Program-made: the position numbers and the translations under genes
Origin: Novipirellula caenicola
GTDB taxonomy: Bacteria; Planctomycetota; Planctomycetia; Pirellulales; Pirellulaceae
Assembly: GCF_039545035.1 (NCBI RefSeq)
Contig: NZ_BAABRO010000006.1
Coordinates: 248,001 to 312,000 of the forward strand
Length of the DNA stretch: 64,000 bases
Direction: 5' to 3'
Shown here: piece after piece, positions 53,876-64,000 of the stretch
Layout of the letters: every line of letters begins with the position of its first letter
Position numbering within the stretch: position 1 is the first letter of the stretch
The notes under the pieces: generated by a model
Databases searched by the model: none
Seen by the model: only the letters and a program-made list of their open reading frames with translations
Told to the model about the DNA's origin: nothing

Positions 53876-55564
53876 ATGCGTTCCATGTCCTTCCTCCTTC
53901 GCTGTATCACATCGTGCTTGCTTGTTTTGTTGCTGATAAGCGTCGGCTGCAAGGATGCGGCGAATGTCGAAACGCCCCCCCATCGGTCTGAGACGCAGGA
54001 TGTTACTGAATCGCACCCCGCTGCGGAATCCGAAACGACGGACTCACCGACGCTGAGTGACAACGAGAAGCAGACGTTCGTCAATCGGATGCGTCCCAAA
54101 GTCGAGACGTTTTGTGGTGATTGTCACTCAATGTCGCCGCCGGAAAGCTCGACCATCGAAGAGTGGATCGATGAAGTGGATCAGGGATTCATGCTCTATC
54201 AAACCTCGGGGCGCACGGATCTGGAGGTGCCTGATCGTGATCAGGTGGTGAAGTTCTTTCAGTATCAGGCTCCTGAGAAACTGATTCTCACACACGGAAT
54301 CGCAGGCTATCCGCAATCACCCGTTCGGTTTGAACGTGTCGATGCCGACTATGCCGACAATCGTCCGCCGGGCATCACGCACATCCAGTGGATGGATCTG
54401 GGAATCAAATCAACACCGGCGCTAGTGTATTGTGACATAGGTACCGGGGCGGTGAAGGCGCATTGGCCGTCCGAATCGGATCGTCCCACCGTTCGACTTG
54501 GCACCGTTTTGCAACCGGTTCACGTTGCCCCATGTGATCTCGATCAAGATGGGATGGTGGATTTGGTCATCGCCGACATCGGCGAATTCAACGCCAACGA
54601 AAGCGACCTTGGCCAAATCGTATGGTTGCATCGCAAGTCGGAATCCTCCGCCGCGTCCGCAACCGAGACGGAGTCTGCGTCGGAAGACGCACCGGATCAA
54701 GCGAAATTTGAAAAGACGGTGTTGCTCGATGGTCTCAGCCGGCTTGCCGACGTGCGTCCAGCCGACTTCGATGGCGATGGTGACATCGATCTACTAGTCG
54801 CTGCATTTGGATGGCGAACGACTGGCAAGATTTTTTTAATGCGAAACGACAACCGATTCGACGACGGAGTGCCTCAGTTCACGGTCGAAACGGTCGATGA
54901 TCGTCACGGGCCCATCCATGTTCCTCCGGTCGATCTGAACCACGATGGGCATCTCGATTTCATCGCCTTGTTTGGGCAAGAGCACGAGCGGGTGGAAGCC
55001 TTCCTGAACGATGGCGAAGGAAACTTTAGTAGCGAGCTGCTGTGGGCAGCGCCCAATCCTGCGTACGGTTCAAGCGGGATCCAGTTGGCCGATCTCGATG
55101 GCGACGGCGACGTCGATGTGCTGTACACCAACGGCGATTCGTTTGACCGGGGTGCCAAACCCCATCACTCGGTCCAGTGGCTCGAAAACGAAGGCACCTA
55201 CCCCTGGAAACATCATCCTCTGATCCACATGCCCGGCGCGATGGCAGCCGAGGCAGGTGACTTTGATGGCGACGGCGACTTGGATGTGATCGCCACTTCG
55301 TTATTGGTAGGGGCCAGTCGAAAACAAGTCGATGCAGTGGATTCGTCGTCAATCGTGTTGCTGCTGCAGACGGCGAAAGGTGAATTCGAGCCAACCAAGG
55401 TCGAAGCGAAATCGCATCAACACTTAGCACTTGAAACAGCCGACTTCGACGGGAACGGCAAATTGGATGTCGCGGTCGGAAATTTCCTTCGCAATGGTCC
55501 CAAGGACCAGCGCAACCAGCCCGACCAGCCAGATCTGATCCTGCTGTTTAACGCGGGTAACTAA
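53876..55564 (+). CDS. Lipoprotein with CxxCH haem motif and FG-GAP repeats
   Basis: 562 aa from ATG 53876 (GTG 53864 and ATG 53885 are alternatives). Lipobox ISVGC (Cys25), Ser/Glu-rich linker, then a short cytochrome-like segment with FCGDCHSMSPPES, giving the CxxCH haem motif (His84). FG-GAP/VCBS repeats follow (DLDQDGMVDLVIADIG, DFDGDGDIDLLVAAFG, DLDGDGDVDVLYTNG, DFDGDGDLDVIATS, DFDGNGKLDVAVGNF) through the C terminus. The fusion suggests a redox function at a calcium-stabilised surface propeller. It is divergent from the TPR/FG-GAP lipoprotein gene. Confidence 0.82.
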   Translation: MRSMSFLLRCITSCLLVLLLISVGCKDAANVETPPHRSETQDVTESHPAAESETTDSPTLSDNEKQTFVNRMRPKVETFCGDCHSMSPPESSTIEEWIDEVDQGFMLYQTSGRTDLEVPDRDQVVKFFQYQAPEKLILTHGIAGYPQSPVRFERVDADYADNRPPGITHIQWMDLGIKSTPALVYCDIGTGAVKAHWPSESDRPTVRLGTVLQPVHVAPCDLDQDGMVDLVIADIGEFNANESDLGQIVWLHRKSESSAASATETESASEDAPDQAKFEKTVLLDGLSRLADVRPADFDGDGDIDLLVAAFGWRTTGKIFLMRNDNRFDDGVPQFTVETVDDRHGPIHVPPVDLNHDGHLDFIALFGQEHERVEAFLNDGEGNFSSELLWAAPNPAYGSSGIQLADLDGDGDVDVLYTNGDSFDRGAKPHHSVQWLENEGTYPWKHHPLIHMPGAMAAEAGDFDGDGDLDVIATSLLVGASRKQVDAVDSSSIVLLLQTAKGEFEPTKVEAKSHQHLALETADFDGNGKLDVAVGNFLRNGPKDQRNQPDQPDLILLFNAGN

Positions 55565-58289
<2,725 letters not shown>

Positions 58290-58656
58290 GCAGCCCGCAG
58301 GGTTGCACGTGTGAGAGATGATTGCCCATTAGGCGGTTGATCTCTCGTGCGGGCGACCACAGACGGCTCGTCCGTCGACGTGATGCACGTTGAAAATCGG
58401 AATGTGGGATGAGGGTTCTATGCGGTCGCGGGTGGAGCGACAACCTGGAACTCGATCCCACATCTTTTCGTTCAACGCACACCACGGGGCCTCGTTTCGG
58501 CGGGCCTTTCGTGTCCTGATACCGACGGGAATTGAGTTTTTTTCCCGTAATTATTTGATTGCATCGCGGGTGGCCCCGATATAAGGGACAGGTTGGTACA
58601 GTCGTAGGGGTTATGAACGCCTCGATTTGAATGAGCAAGCAAACTCGAGGATTCAG
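58290..58656. other. Structured intergenic region after katG
   Basis: A long imperfect stem-loop follows katG: GCCCGCA (58293-58299) with TGCGGGC (58348-58354), and GAGAGAT (58313-58319) with ATCTCTC (58340-58346), likely the katG transcript end. A second hairpin ACGGGAA/TTCCCGT lies at 58525-58548. TTGATT (58555-58560) and TATAAG (58580-58585), spacing 19, are a weak promoter candidate for the next gene. Confidence 0.45.
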
Positions 58657-60849
58657 GTGCAGAACTGGAAACTGCAACTATCGCTGCAGGCGGTCACGCT
58701 GTTTGCGACGCTGGCACCGCTGCACGCCGAATCTCCGGCAGTCCAACCTCCGGTCGCCCCATCGGCTGGTTTCGCGTCGATTGATCCGCCGGCACCTTCG
58801 CCGCCGCTGCTACAGGATCATTCGTTTTCTACGGGGCTCCAAAGCTCTACGAGGATCCAAGGTTCTACAGGGATTCAAAGCGACCCCTATCGAGCCTACG
58901 CCGCCTTCACCGGACGCGGCGATGAACACAGCCGGCTGCACACCGATCTATTTGTTCCGCTGATTTCGGACCGTCAGAATCTGTTGTTTTCGGATATCCG
59001 GGGGCAATTTCTCAGCGGTGGTGGTGCCGAGGGCAATGTTGGCTTAGTGTACCGGCACATGGTCGCCAGCGATTACATTGTCGGGGTCTATGGATTTTAT
59101 GACGTTAAACGTTCCGCCAACGAGAATACGTTCCACCAAGCCACGATTGGCGGCGAACTGCTAACGGATGTTTGGGATTTTCGCTGGAACGGGTACCTGC
59201 CCGAAGGCGGTTCTGTGCACGCGGTCGACGCGAGTGCGGTCATTTCCAACGGCAACTTGGTGGTGCAAAACAACCAAGAACGCGCTTACGCGGGGACGGA
59301 CGCCGAGGTCGGGTTGCTGCTGTGTCGCATCCCCAACTACTTTGACAGCGAGCTTCGCGGTTTTGTCGGGGCCTATCATTTCGACACGAATTCACCCACG
59401 GCCGAATCAATCCAGGGGCCGCGGGTACGTGCCGAATTGCGGTCCTTTGACTTGCCGTTTTTGTCGTTGGATTCTCGATTGACGTTGGGGGTGCAATATC
59501 AGCACGACAGCGTTCGTGATTCTCAGACCTCGGCTACGATTGGTGTGCGAATGCCGTTTGGTCCCGATCGCCGTCGTCATCGCCGCATGTCACGAATCGA
59601 ACGACGGATGACGGACGTGGTCGTTCGCGATGTCGATGTCGTCACGCACACAACGCCAACCCCCGGCGGTCAAGAAGTTGCCGTCCACGCGCTCTATGAT
59701 TTCGAGATCGGATCGGTGACGGTGCTCGATGCGAGCACTGCCGATCTGCCCGCCGCGGTGGCAAGTGCCACGACGGACTCGGTAATCATCGATGGCGGTC
59801 GCGGTAATATCTACCTGTCCCAGCCGATCGAGGTCCAAGACGGTCAGCAAATACTTGGCGGTGGGTTGCAGGTCAAAGGGGCCGATACAGGGATCCACGC
59901 CTATTACGGAACCCCGGTGAACTTGTACGGAACGGACGAGACCCAAGCGGTCATCCTAACAGCGGACAACAGCGTCATTTCGGGGTTCAATATCTTTGGC
60001 GGTCTGCACGGTATTTCCAGCGACCTGCCGAGCGGTTTGGATGACCTCGTCGACGTGCTGATTTTTAGTAACAACGTGACCGGAGCCGCCGACAGCGGAT
60101 TCCGCTTTGGAACCCTCGATGCCGATAGTATCATCGCCCACAACCGCGCGACCGACAATGGTGCGCACGGTTTTGATATCGAACAAAACGAAGGCTTGTT
60201 TGTTCAGAACAATGCGCTTGGCAATGCCGAAAACGGATTCGATTTGTTCGACAACGACGGCGAGGTGTCGCTAAACCGCTCGCTACGCAACGAAGGGTTC
60301 GGGTTCTTCGCCGACGACAACTCAGGCAACATTGACGAGAACGAAGCGTACGAAAATGGACTGAGCGGTTTCGACTTTCTTGACAACACCGGATCGATCG
60401 CGGGGAACTTGTCGGCAGACAATGGGTTGCAAGGATTTACGTTCGCTCGCAACAACGGCGTTATCGAAGACAACTTGGCCTTCGACAACGGCGGTTTTGG
60501 ATTCGACTTTGCCGACAACGACGGTACCGTCCAAGGAAACTTGGCGTTTGACAACGGCGATGTTGGATTTGATTTTGCCGACAACTTTGGCTTGTTCCAA
60601 GAAAATATCGCGACGGGGAACTTCGGTGCCGGGTTCGACTTCGTCAACAACTCGGGGCAATTCCTAGCGAACGAAGCGATCGAAAACAGCGGCAGCGGTT
60701 TTGACTTTGTTGAAAATACGGCTGCCGGTACGTTCTCGAACAACGTCGCCGAAGACAATGGCGAATTCGGGTACGACGGAACCAATTCGGGAACGGCGGT
60801 GAACAACACCGGTGCGGACAACGAGGACGGCAATGACACCTTTCCTTAA
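58657..60849 (+). CDS. Inverse-autotransporter-like outer-membrane protein with 22-residue repeat passenger
   Basis: 731 aa from GTG 58657, which has CGAGG upstream and starts a signal peptide (MQNWKLQLSLQAVTLFATLA, cleavage near LHAES); TTG 58627 would add ten residues. Residues ~75-310 resemble the inverse-autotransporter (intimin-type) beta-barrel: DPYRAYAAFTGRGDEHSRLH, FSDIRGQFLSGGGAEGNVGL, YIVGVYGFYDVKRSANENTF and VWDFRWNGYLPEG. After a basic hinge (~310-325) comes a right-handed beta-helix-like passenger. From ~515 it has about ten 22-residue repeats of the form GFDFxDNxGxxxxNxAxxNG, very rich in Asn, Asp and Gly. Ligand unknown. The TonB receptor gene follows. Confidence 0.78.
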   Translation: MQNWKLQLSLQAVTLFATLAPLHAESPAVQPPVAPSAGFASIDPPAPSPPLLQDHSFSTGLQSSTRIQGSTGIQSDPYRAYAAFTGRGDEHSRLHTDLFVPLISDRQNLLFSDIRGQFLSGGGAEGNVGLVYRHMVASDYIVGVYGFYDVKRSANENTFHQATIGGELLTDVWDFRWNGYLPEGGSVHAVDASAVISNGNLVVQNNQERAYAGTDAEVGLLLCRIPNYFDSELRGFVGAYHFDTNSPTAESIQGPRVRAELRSFDLPFLSLDSRLTLGVQYQHDSVRDSQTSATIGVRMPFGPDRRRHRRMSRIERRMTDVVVRDVDVVTHTTPTPGGQEVAVHALYDFEIGSVTVLDASTADLPAAVASATTDSVIIDGGRGNIYLSQPIEVQDGQQILGGGLQVKGADTGIHAYYGTPVNLYGTDETQAVILTADNSVISGFNIFGGLHGISSDLPSGLDDLVDVLIFSNNVTGAADSGFRFGTLDADSIIAHNRATDNGAHGFDIEQNEGLFVQNNALGNAENGFDLFDNDGEVSLNRSLRNEGFGFFADDNSGNIDENEAYENGLSGFDFLDNTGSIAGNLSADNGLQGFTFARNNGVIEDNLAFDNGGFGFDFADNDGTVQGNLAFDNGDVGFDFADNFGLFQENIATGNFGAGFDFVNNSGQFLANEAIENSGSGFDFVENTAAGTFSNNVAEDNGEFGYDGTNSGTAVNNTGADNEDGNDTFP
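60166..60840 (+). repeat. 66-bp (22-residue) tandem coding repeats in the passenger domain
   Basis: About ten consecutive units, each GFxFxxNxG followed by about 13 residues ending in N-G or similar. Clear consecutive examples are GFDFADNDGTVQGNLAFDNG and GFDFADNFGLFQENIATGNF. Units vary, so this is an old repeat array rather than a fresh expansion. Confidence 0.8.
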
Positions 60850-61029
60850 CAGGTAGCGACAACAGCGTGGTTTCGCTGGCGAAGCTTGCTCAGTGTTTCG
60901 GTCCGCAGTCGCGGGTTGCCGATCATTGGATGCCAGGTTCGCGACGACGAAATGCCGCAAAACACTGCAGATAAAACAACACGGTCTTTGGCCGAACGGC
61001 AGCAACATGGACGGGAGTCGCGAGCACCG

Positions 61030-63402
61030 ATGCCGCAACCAAGCACAAACATCACTCAGAACTCACTGCGATCACTTGCCGCATTCGGCGTGGTGATCCT
61101 GTTCGTCCTGAATTCATCGTCGCTGTTTTCACAGCAGCTCGCTCTGCCGCTGACGGATCCGGTCATGCAGGCACCCCAGATCCAAGCTCCGCAAATGCAA
61201 GCCCCGCAAATGCAGGGACGGGGATTGGCCGCCCCCGGACTAGTTGTTGACGACAACGCACCGCAACCCGGTGCAGCAACCGCGAAAAACGAGGCGATTG
61301 CGGCCGACGCCCGGGTCGCCCGTCTGTTTGGCGAGGTCAGCCAGGTGGACGAATTGCCGGCCGACCGTGGACCGCTGGCTCGTTCGCCGGCCGCCGACGC
61401 GGTGTTTCGTGACGAGGCACTTGGACGACGCACCGCCGATGTCGGCGATTTGCTGAGACGTTCCAAAGGTGCTCACGGGGTGTCGATCCAGAATCGTACG
61501 CCCATCGTCAGCGACACGCGTGTGCGTGGTCAACGAGTGGGGCAAGTTCTTGCATCCGGTTCTTACTGGGCACCCGCCCGGATGGACTTGGATACGATGA
61601 TGAGCAAGATTGATTCGCGGTTGGTCGAGGATTCGATTTTGATCAAAGGTCCCTACGCCAGTCGATATGGACCTGGGTTTCGCTTTGTTGACCTCGAGTT
61701 CTTGCAATCGCCACGCTACGAAAACGGCTACGAAGGTCACGGTTCGACCAGCGGAACCTACACCTCCAATGGCGAGCAATTCTATGGCCGTCAATCATTC
61801 TGGGGCGGCAGCGATGACTATGGTTTTCACATCAGCTACGGTCACCGCACCGGCAACGATTACGAAACCGGACAGGATGGATTCTTTATCCCAGCGAGCT
61901 ACAAGTCGCGAGACCTGTTTGTCGCTTACGGCTTCGATTTGAATGATCATGAAAAGGTCGAATTCAACGCCTTGCGATTGGATCAAACCGATCTCGAGTT
62001 TCCGGGGTTGGTTACCGATTTGAACTTTTTGATCACCGATGGTTACGAGATCACCTACACCAACGATGCCCCGTCGTTTGCAGATCGATTCACCAGCGAA
62101 GTTTGGTACAACCGAACGCGGTTCGAGGGCGACACGCGGCGCCCCGGCAAGGCACGGCAGATCCCATCGCTTGTCGATGCATTCCAGCCTTCGTTCCTCG
62201 GCGCTGCCGATGGTTCCACGACCACCGATGGCGATGCGCTCTCAGCCGGTTACCGTTTCGAGTCGACATTTTTCTCGTGTGGTTCTCAGACCTCCGTCGG
62301 GACCGACCTGATTTATCTGAACCAAGAACTCAACGAATACGACTACTACGACCCCGACCCTAACGACAACAACTTTCCGATTCCACGCAGCGATTCGATC
62401 GACGTAGGAGCCTATGTGGAGCGGATCATTCAGTGGGACGAGGACGTGGTCGTGACCGCAGGCACGCGAATTGACGGCGTGTTTACCGATTCACGTGACA
62501 TCGTCGCCGGAGTCCCTGAACCGCTCAGCGTGCTCGAAGACACGACGCTGGACAAGGAATTCTTGTTGGGATCGGCCTACCTGACCGCAAACCGAAATCT
62601 TGGGGCGGGGTGGAACAGCAGCGCTGGGATGGGGTTTGCCATGCGACAACCCACGCTGACTGAAATGTATGCCGAATACACCTTCATCGGTTCGCTGCAG
62701 CGAGGGTTGACGTTTCTCGATGGCGATCCCGAACTCGAATCCGAGCGTTTGTACCAATTTGACCTCGGACTGCAATACACTTCCGACGATGTCACGTTCG
62801 GTGTGCATGGACACCATGCTTGGATTCAAAACTACATCACGTACGATTTGTTTGATCCGGCGGGAACCGTCGACGGGTTTCAACAAGGAGCATCGTTCGT
62901 CAATACGGATCTAGCGACCTTGAGTGGATTCGAGACCTATGGGCAAGTCGAGTTGACATCGATGGTGTCCACGTTCGGCATCTTGACTTATCTCGAAGGC
63001 CGCGATCACACTCGGCTCGAACCATCGCGGCACACCGGAGACACAGTTCGCAGCGGCAACAGCACGGTGGACGAAGAACCGCTGCCGGGGATCGCGCCGA
63101 TGGAAGCCCGTGTCGGTTTTCTGATTCATGACCCCAGTGCCGAAGATCGCTGGGGCGTTGAGCTGGCTGCCCGTATCGTCGACAACCAAGATCGAGTGGC
63201 GACAACGCTACAAGAGATCGAGACGCCCGGATTCACGGTCTACGACATTCGTAGCTACCGACGCTTTGGCAACTTGCTGGTTACCAGCGGCTTTGAGAAT
63301 TTGACGAACAAGTTCTACCGCGAGCATATCGATTATCGCTCGGGACTTGGCGTGTTTCGCCCCGGATTCGCCTTCTACGTCGGCGGCGAGCTCACGTATT
63401 AA
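61030..63402 (+). CDS. TonB-dependent outer-membrane receptor
   Basis: 790 aa from ATG 61030, chosen because it starts a signal-anchor segment (SLRSLAAFGVVILFVLNSSS). A Gln/Met/Pro repeat (PQIQAPQMQAPQMQ) follows. The plug domain is ~105-250 (TADVGDLLRRSKGAHGVSIQ, VRGQRVGQVLASGSYW, ILIKGPYASRYGPGF). The 22-strand barrel runs ~250-790, including AMRQPTLTEMYAEYTF and the C-terminal RYREHIDYRSG-type end with terminal aromatic (GGELTY). The upstream frame from 60886 is not used. The ligand (siderophore, haem, metal or glycan) is not visible. Its terminal exon-like segment is copied twice downstream. Confidence 0.85.
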   Translation: MPQPSTNITQNSLRSLAAFGVVILFVLNSSSLFSQQLALPLTDPVMQAPQIQAPQMQAPQMQGRGLAAPGLVVDDNAPQPGAATAKNEAIAADARVARLFGEVSQVDELPADRGPLARSPAADAVFRDEALGRRTADVGDLLRRSKGAHGVSIQNRTPIVSDTRVRGQRVGQVLASGSYWAPARMDLDTMMSKIDSRLVEDSILIKGPYASRYGPGFRFVDLEFLQSPRYENGYEGHGSTSGTYTSNGEQFYGRQSFWGGSDDYGFHISYGHRTGNDYETGQDGFFIPASYKSRDLFVAYGFDLNDHEKVEFNALRLDQTDLEFPGLVTDLNFLITDGYEITYTNDAPSFADRFTSEVWYNRTRFEGDTRRPGKARQIPSLVDAFQPSFLGAADGSTTTDGDALSAGYRFESTFFSCGSQTSVGTDLIYLNQELNEYDYYDPDPNDNNFPIPRSDSIDVGAYVERIIQWDEDVVVTAGTRIDGVFTDSRDIVAGVPEPLSVLEDTTLDKEFLLGSAYLTANRNLGAGWNSSAGMGFAMRQPTLTEMYAEYTFIGSLQRGLTFLDGDPELESERLYQFDLGLQYTSDDVTFGVHGHHAWIQNYITYDLFDPAGTVDGFQQGASFVNTDLATLSGFETYGQVELTSMVSTFGILTYLEGRDHTRLEPSRHTGDTVRSGNSTVDEEPLPGIAPMEARVGFLIHDPSAEDRWGVELAARIVDNQDRVATTLQEIETPGFTVYDIRSYRRFGNLLVTSGFENLTNKFYREHIDYRSGLGVFRPGFAFYVGGELTY

Positions 63403-63699
63403 TGTGGGATAGGCTTCCAGCCTGTCGTCGGGTGCAAGGCATTCGGGTCCATATCGATTATCGCTCGGGACTTGGCGTGTTTCGCTCCGGATTCGCGTTC
63501 TACGTCGGCGCCGAGCTCACGTATTGATGTGGGATAGGCTTTCAGCCTGTCATCGGGTGCAAGGCATTCGCGTCCATATCGATTATCGCTCGGGACTTGG
63601 CGTGTTTCGTCCCGGATTCGCCTTCTACGTCGGCGCCGAGCTCACGTATGAATGTGAGATAGGCTTCCAGCCTGTCATCGGGTGCAAGGCATTCGCGTC
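63325..63699. repeat. Three tandem 125-bp copies of the TonB-receptor 3' end plus trailer
   Basis: Units at 63325-63449, 63450-63574 and 63575-63699. Each begins CATATCGATTATCGCTCGGG and includes the last 25 codons of the receptor (HIDYRSG...AFYVG.ELTY), then a trailer with the hairpin AGGCTTCCAGCCT and GGGTGCAAGGCATTCG. Only unit 1 belongs to the gene; unit 2 keeps a stop, and in unit 3 the stop codon is changed to GAA. Copies differ at single bases (e.g. CGCCCC, CGCTCC, CGTCCC). Confidence 0.9.
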
Positions 63700-63791
63700 T
63701 CGGGCGTCGACCTCTACAAACCACACCCAAACGATCCGCGACGAAAAAGACTTCCAATGATGACGGAGGGGAAATCTGGCCCATCACCGCA

Positions 63792-64000
63792 CTAACCGCA
63801 GACGCGGTTACGGCCCGAGCGTTTGGCTTCATAAAGTTGTTGGTCTGCCGCACCGAGCAGGGCACTCGAGGTTTTAGGTTGGCCTGGGTTCAAGACCGTG
63901 AATCCAAAACTGGCGGTGATCGGCAACGGTCCCGCAGCGGTGTCAAAAGGAGTATCGGCCACCGCGTGGCGGCAGCGTTCGGACATCTCACGAGCATCGT
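63792..64000 (-). CDS. GGDEF-domain protein (diguanylate cyclase-like), C-terminal part
   Basis: The last ~69 codons of a gene whose 5' part lies beyond the window. The pattern ITASFGFTVLN (the S-hG of the GGDEF fold's later strand) and AADQQLYEAKRSGRNRV near the C terminus are the characteristic end of GGDEF domains, preceded by DAREMSERCRHAVAD. The GGDEF signature itself, any I-site and N-terminal sensor domains are not visible, so activity cannot be judged. It is convergent with the TonB-receptor gene. Confidence 0.85.
   Translation of the reverse strand, partial: DAREMSERCRHAVADTPFDTAAGPLPITASFGFTVLNPGQPKTSSALLGAADQQLYEAKRSGRNRVCG

Noticed and set aside
63524-63760. 78-codon ORF running through the third 125-bp copy
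   Set aside because: It is a chance chimera of the duplicated receptor end and its trailer, with no signal or ribosome site.

Overview
The window looks like chromosomal DNA from a planctomycete of the Rhodopirellula/Pirellulaceae type. The evidence is moderate GC content, genes on both strands in short operons, and families typical of that phylum: DUF1559 type IV pilin-like proteins, a very large PVC-type dehydrogenase with a C-terminal c-type haem site, FG-GAP/ASPIC lipoproteins, a Ser/Thr kinase fused to an Hsp70-like region, and many small secreted His/Tyr/Gly-rich proteins. Short intergenic repeats are also frequent. The genus is an inference; no rRNA is present to fix it.

Layout. 1-424: 3' end of a cysteine desulfurase. 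601-930: His/Gly/Tyr-rich secreted protein. 1192-5573: a parE/parC-like type IIA topoisomerase pair. 6043-8517: small exported or membrane proteins. 8589-11339: Ser/Thr kinase-Hsp70 fusion. 11588-12580: hemC. 12700-15707: ABC-2 permease/CPBP protease fusion plus its ATPase. 15940-17247: homoserine dehydrogenase. 17371-20031: pyruvate phosphate dikinase with a good promoter and terminator. 20481-23890: translation block (tRNA-Leu, rplI, ssb, rpsF, pth, rplY) without rpsR. 24246-25490: SAM methyltransferase. 25659-29157: rseP and dxr. 29531-31756: ftsH. 31962-35884: secreted vWA protein, histidine kinase, response regulator. 36697-39686: M14 carboxypeptidase and two paralogous metallophosphoesterases. 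40058-40810: tsaB. 41146-44967: 1273-aa PVC dehydrogenase. 45374-48072: agmatine-deiminase-family protein, a broken-looking zinc-finger gene, a SnoaL-like protein and a tiny lipoprotein. 48172-50554: one intact and one 5'-truncated DUF1559 gene. 50582-55564: two divergent FG-GAP lipoproteins, one with TPR and ASPIC/UnbV regions, the other with a CxxCH haem motif. 55896-63402: exported catalase-peroxidase, an inverse-autotransporter-like protein with a 22-residue repeat passenger, and a TonB-dependent receptor whose 3' end is tandemly triplicated. The window ends inside a GGDEF gene.

How the parts relate. Most of the first 45 kb is housekeeping: DNA topology, haem, threonine/methionine precursors, C3/C4 carbon metabolism, translation, isoprenoid synthesis and membrane proteolysis. 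The rest is dominated by cell-envelope functions. The most unusual stretches are the kinase-Hsp70 fusion, the envelope group at 55.9-63.7 kb, and the repeat-rich intergenic segments near 7.1, 25.5, 31.8, 36, 45.2 and 63.5 kb. No CRISPR array, transposase, prophage or rRNA operon was seen.
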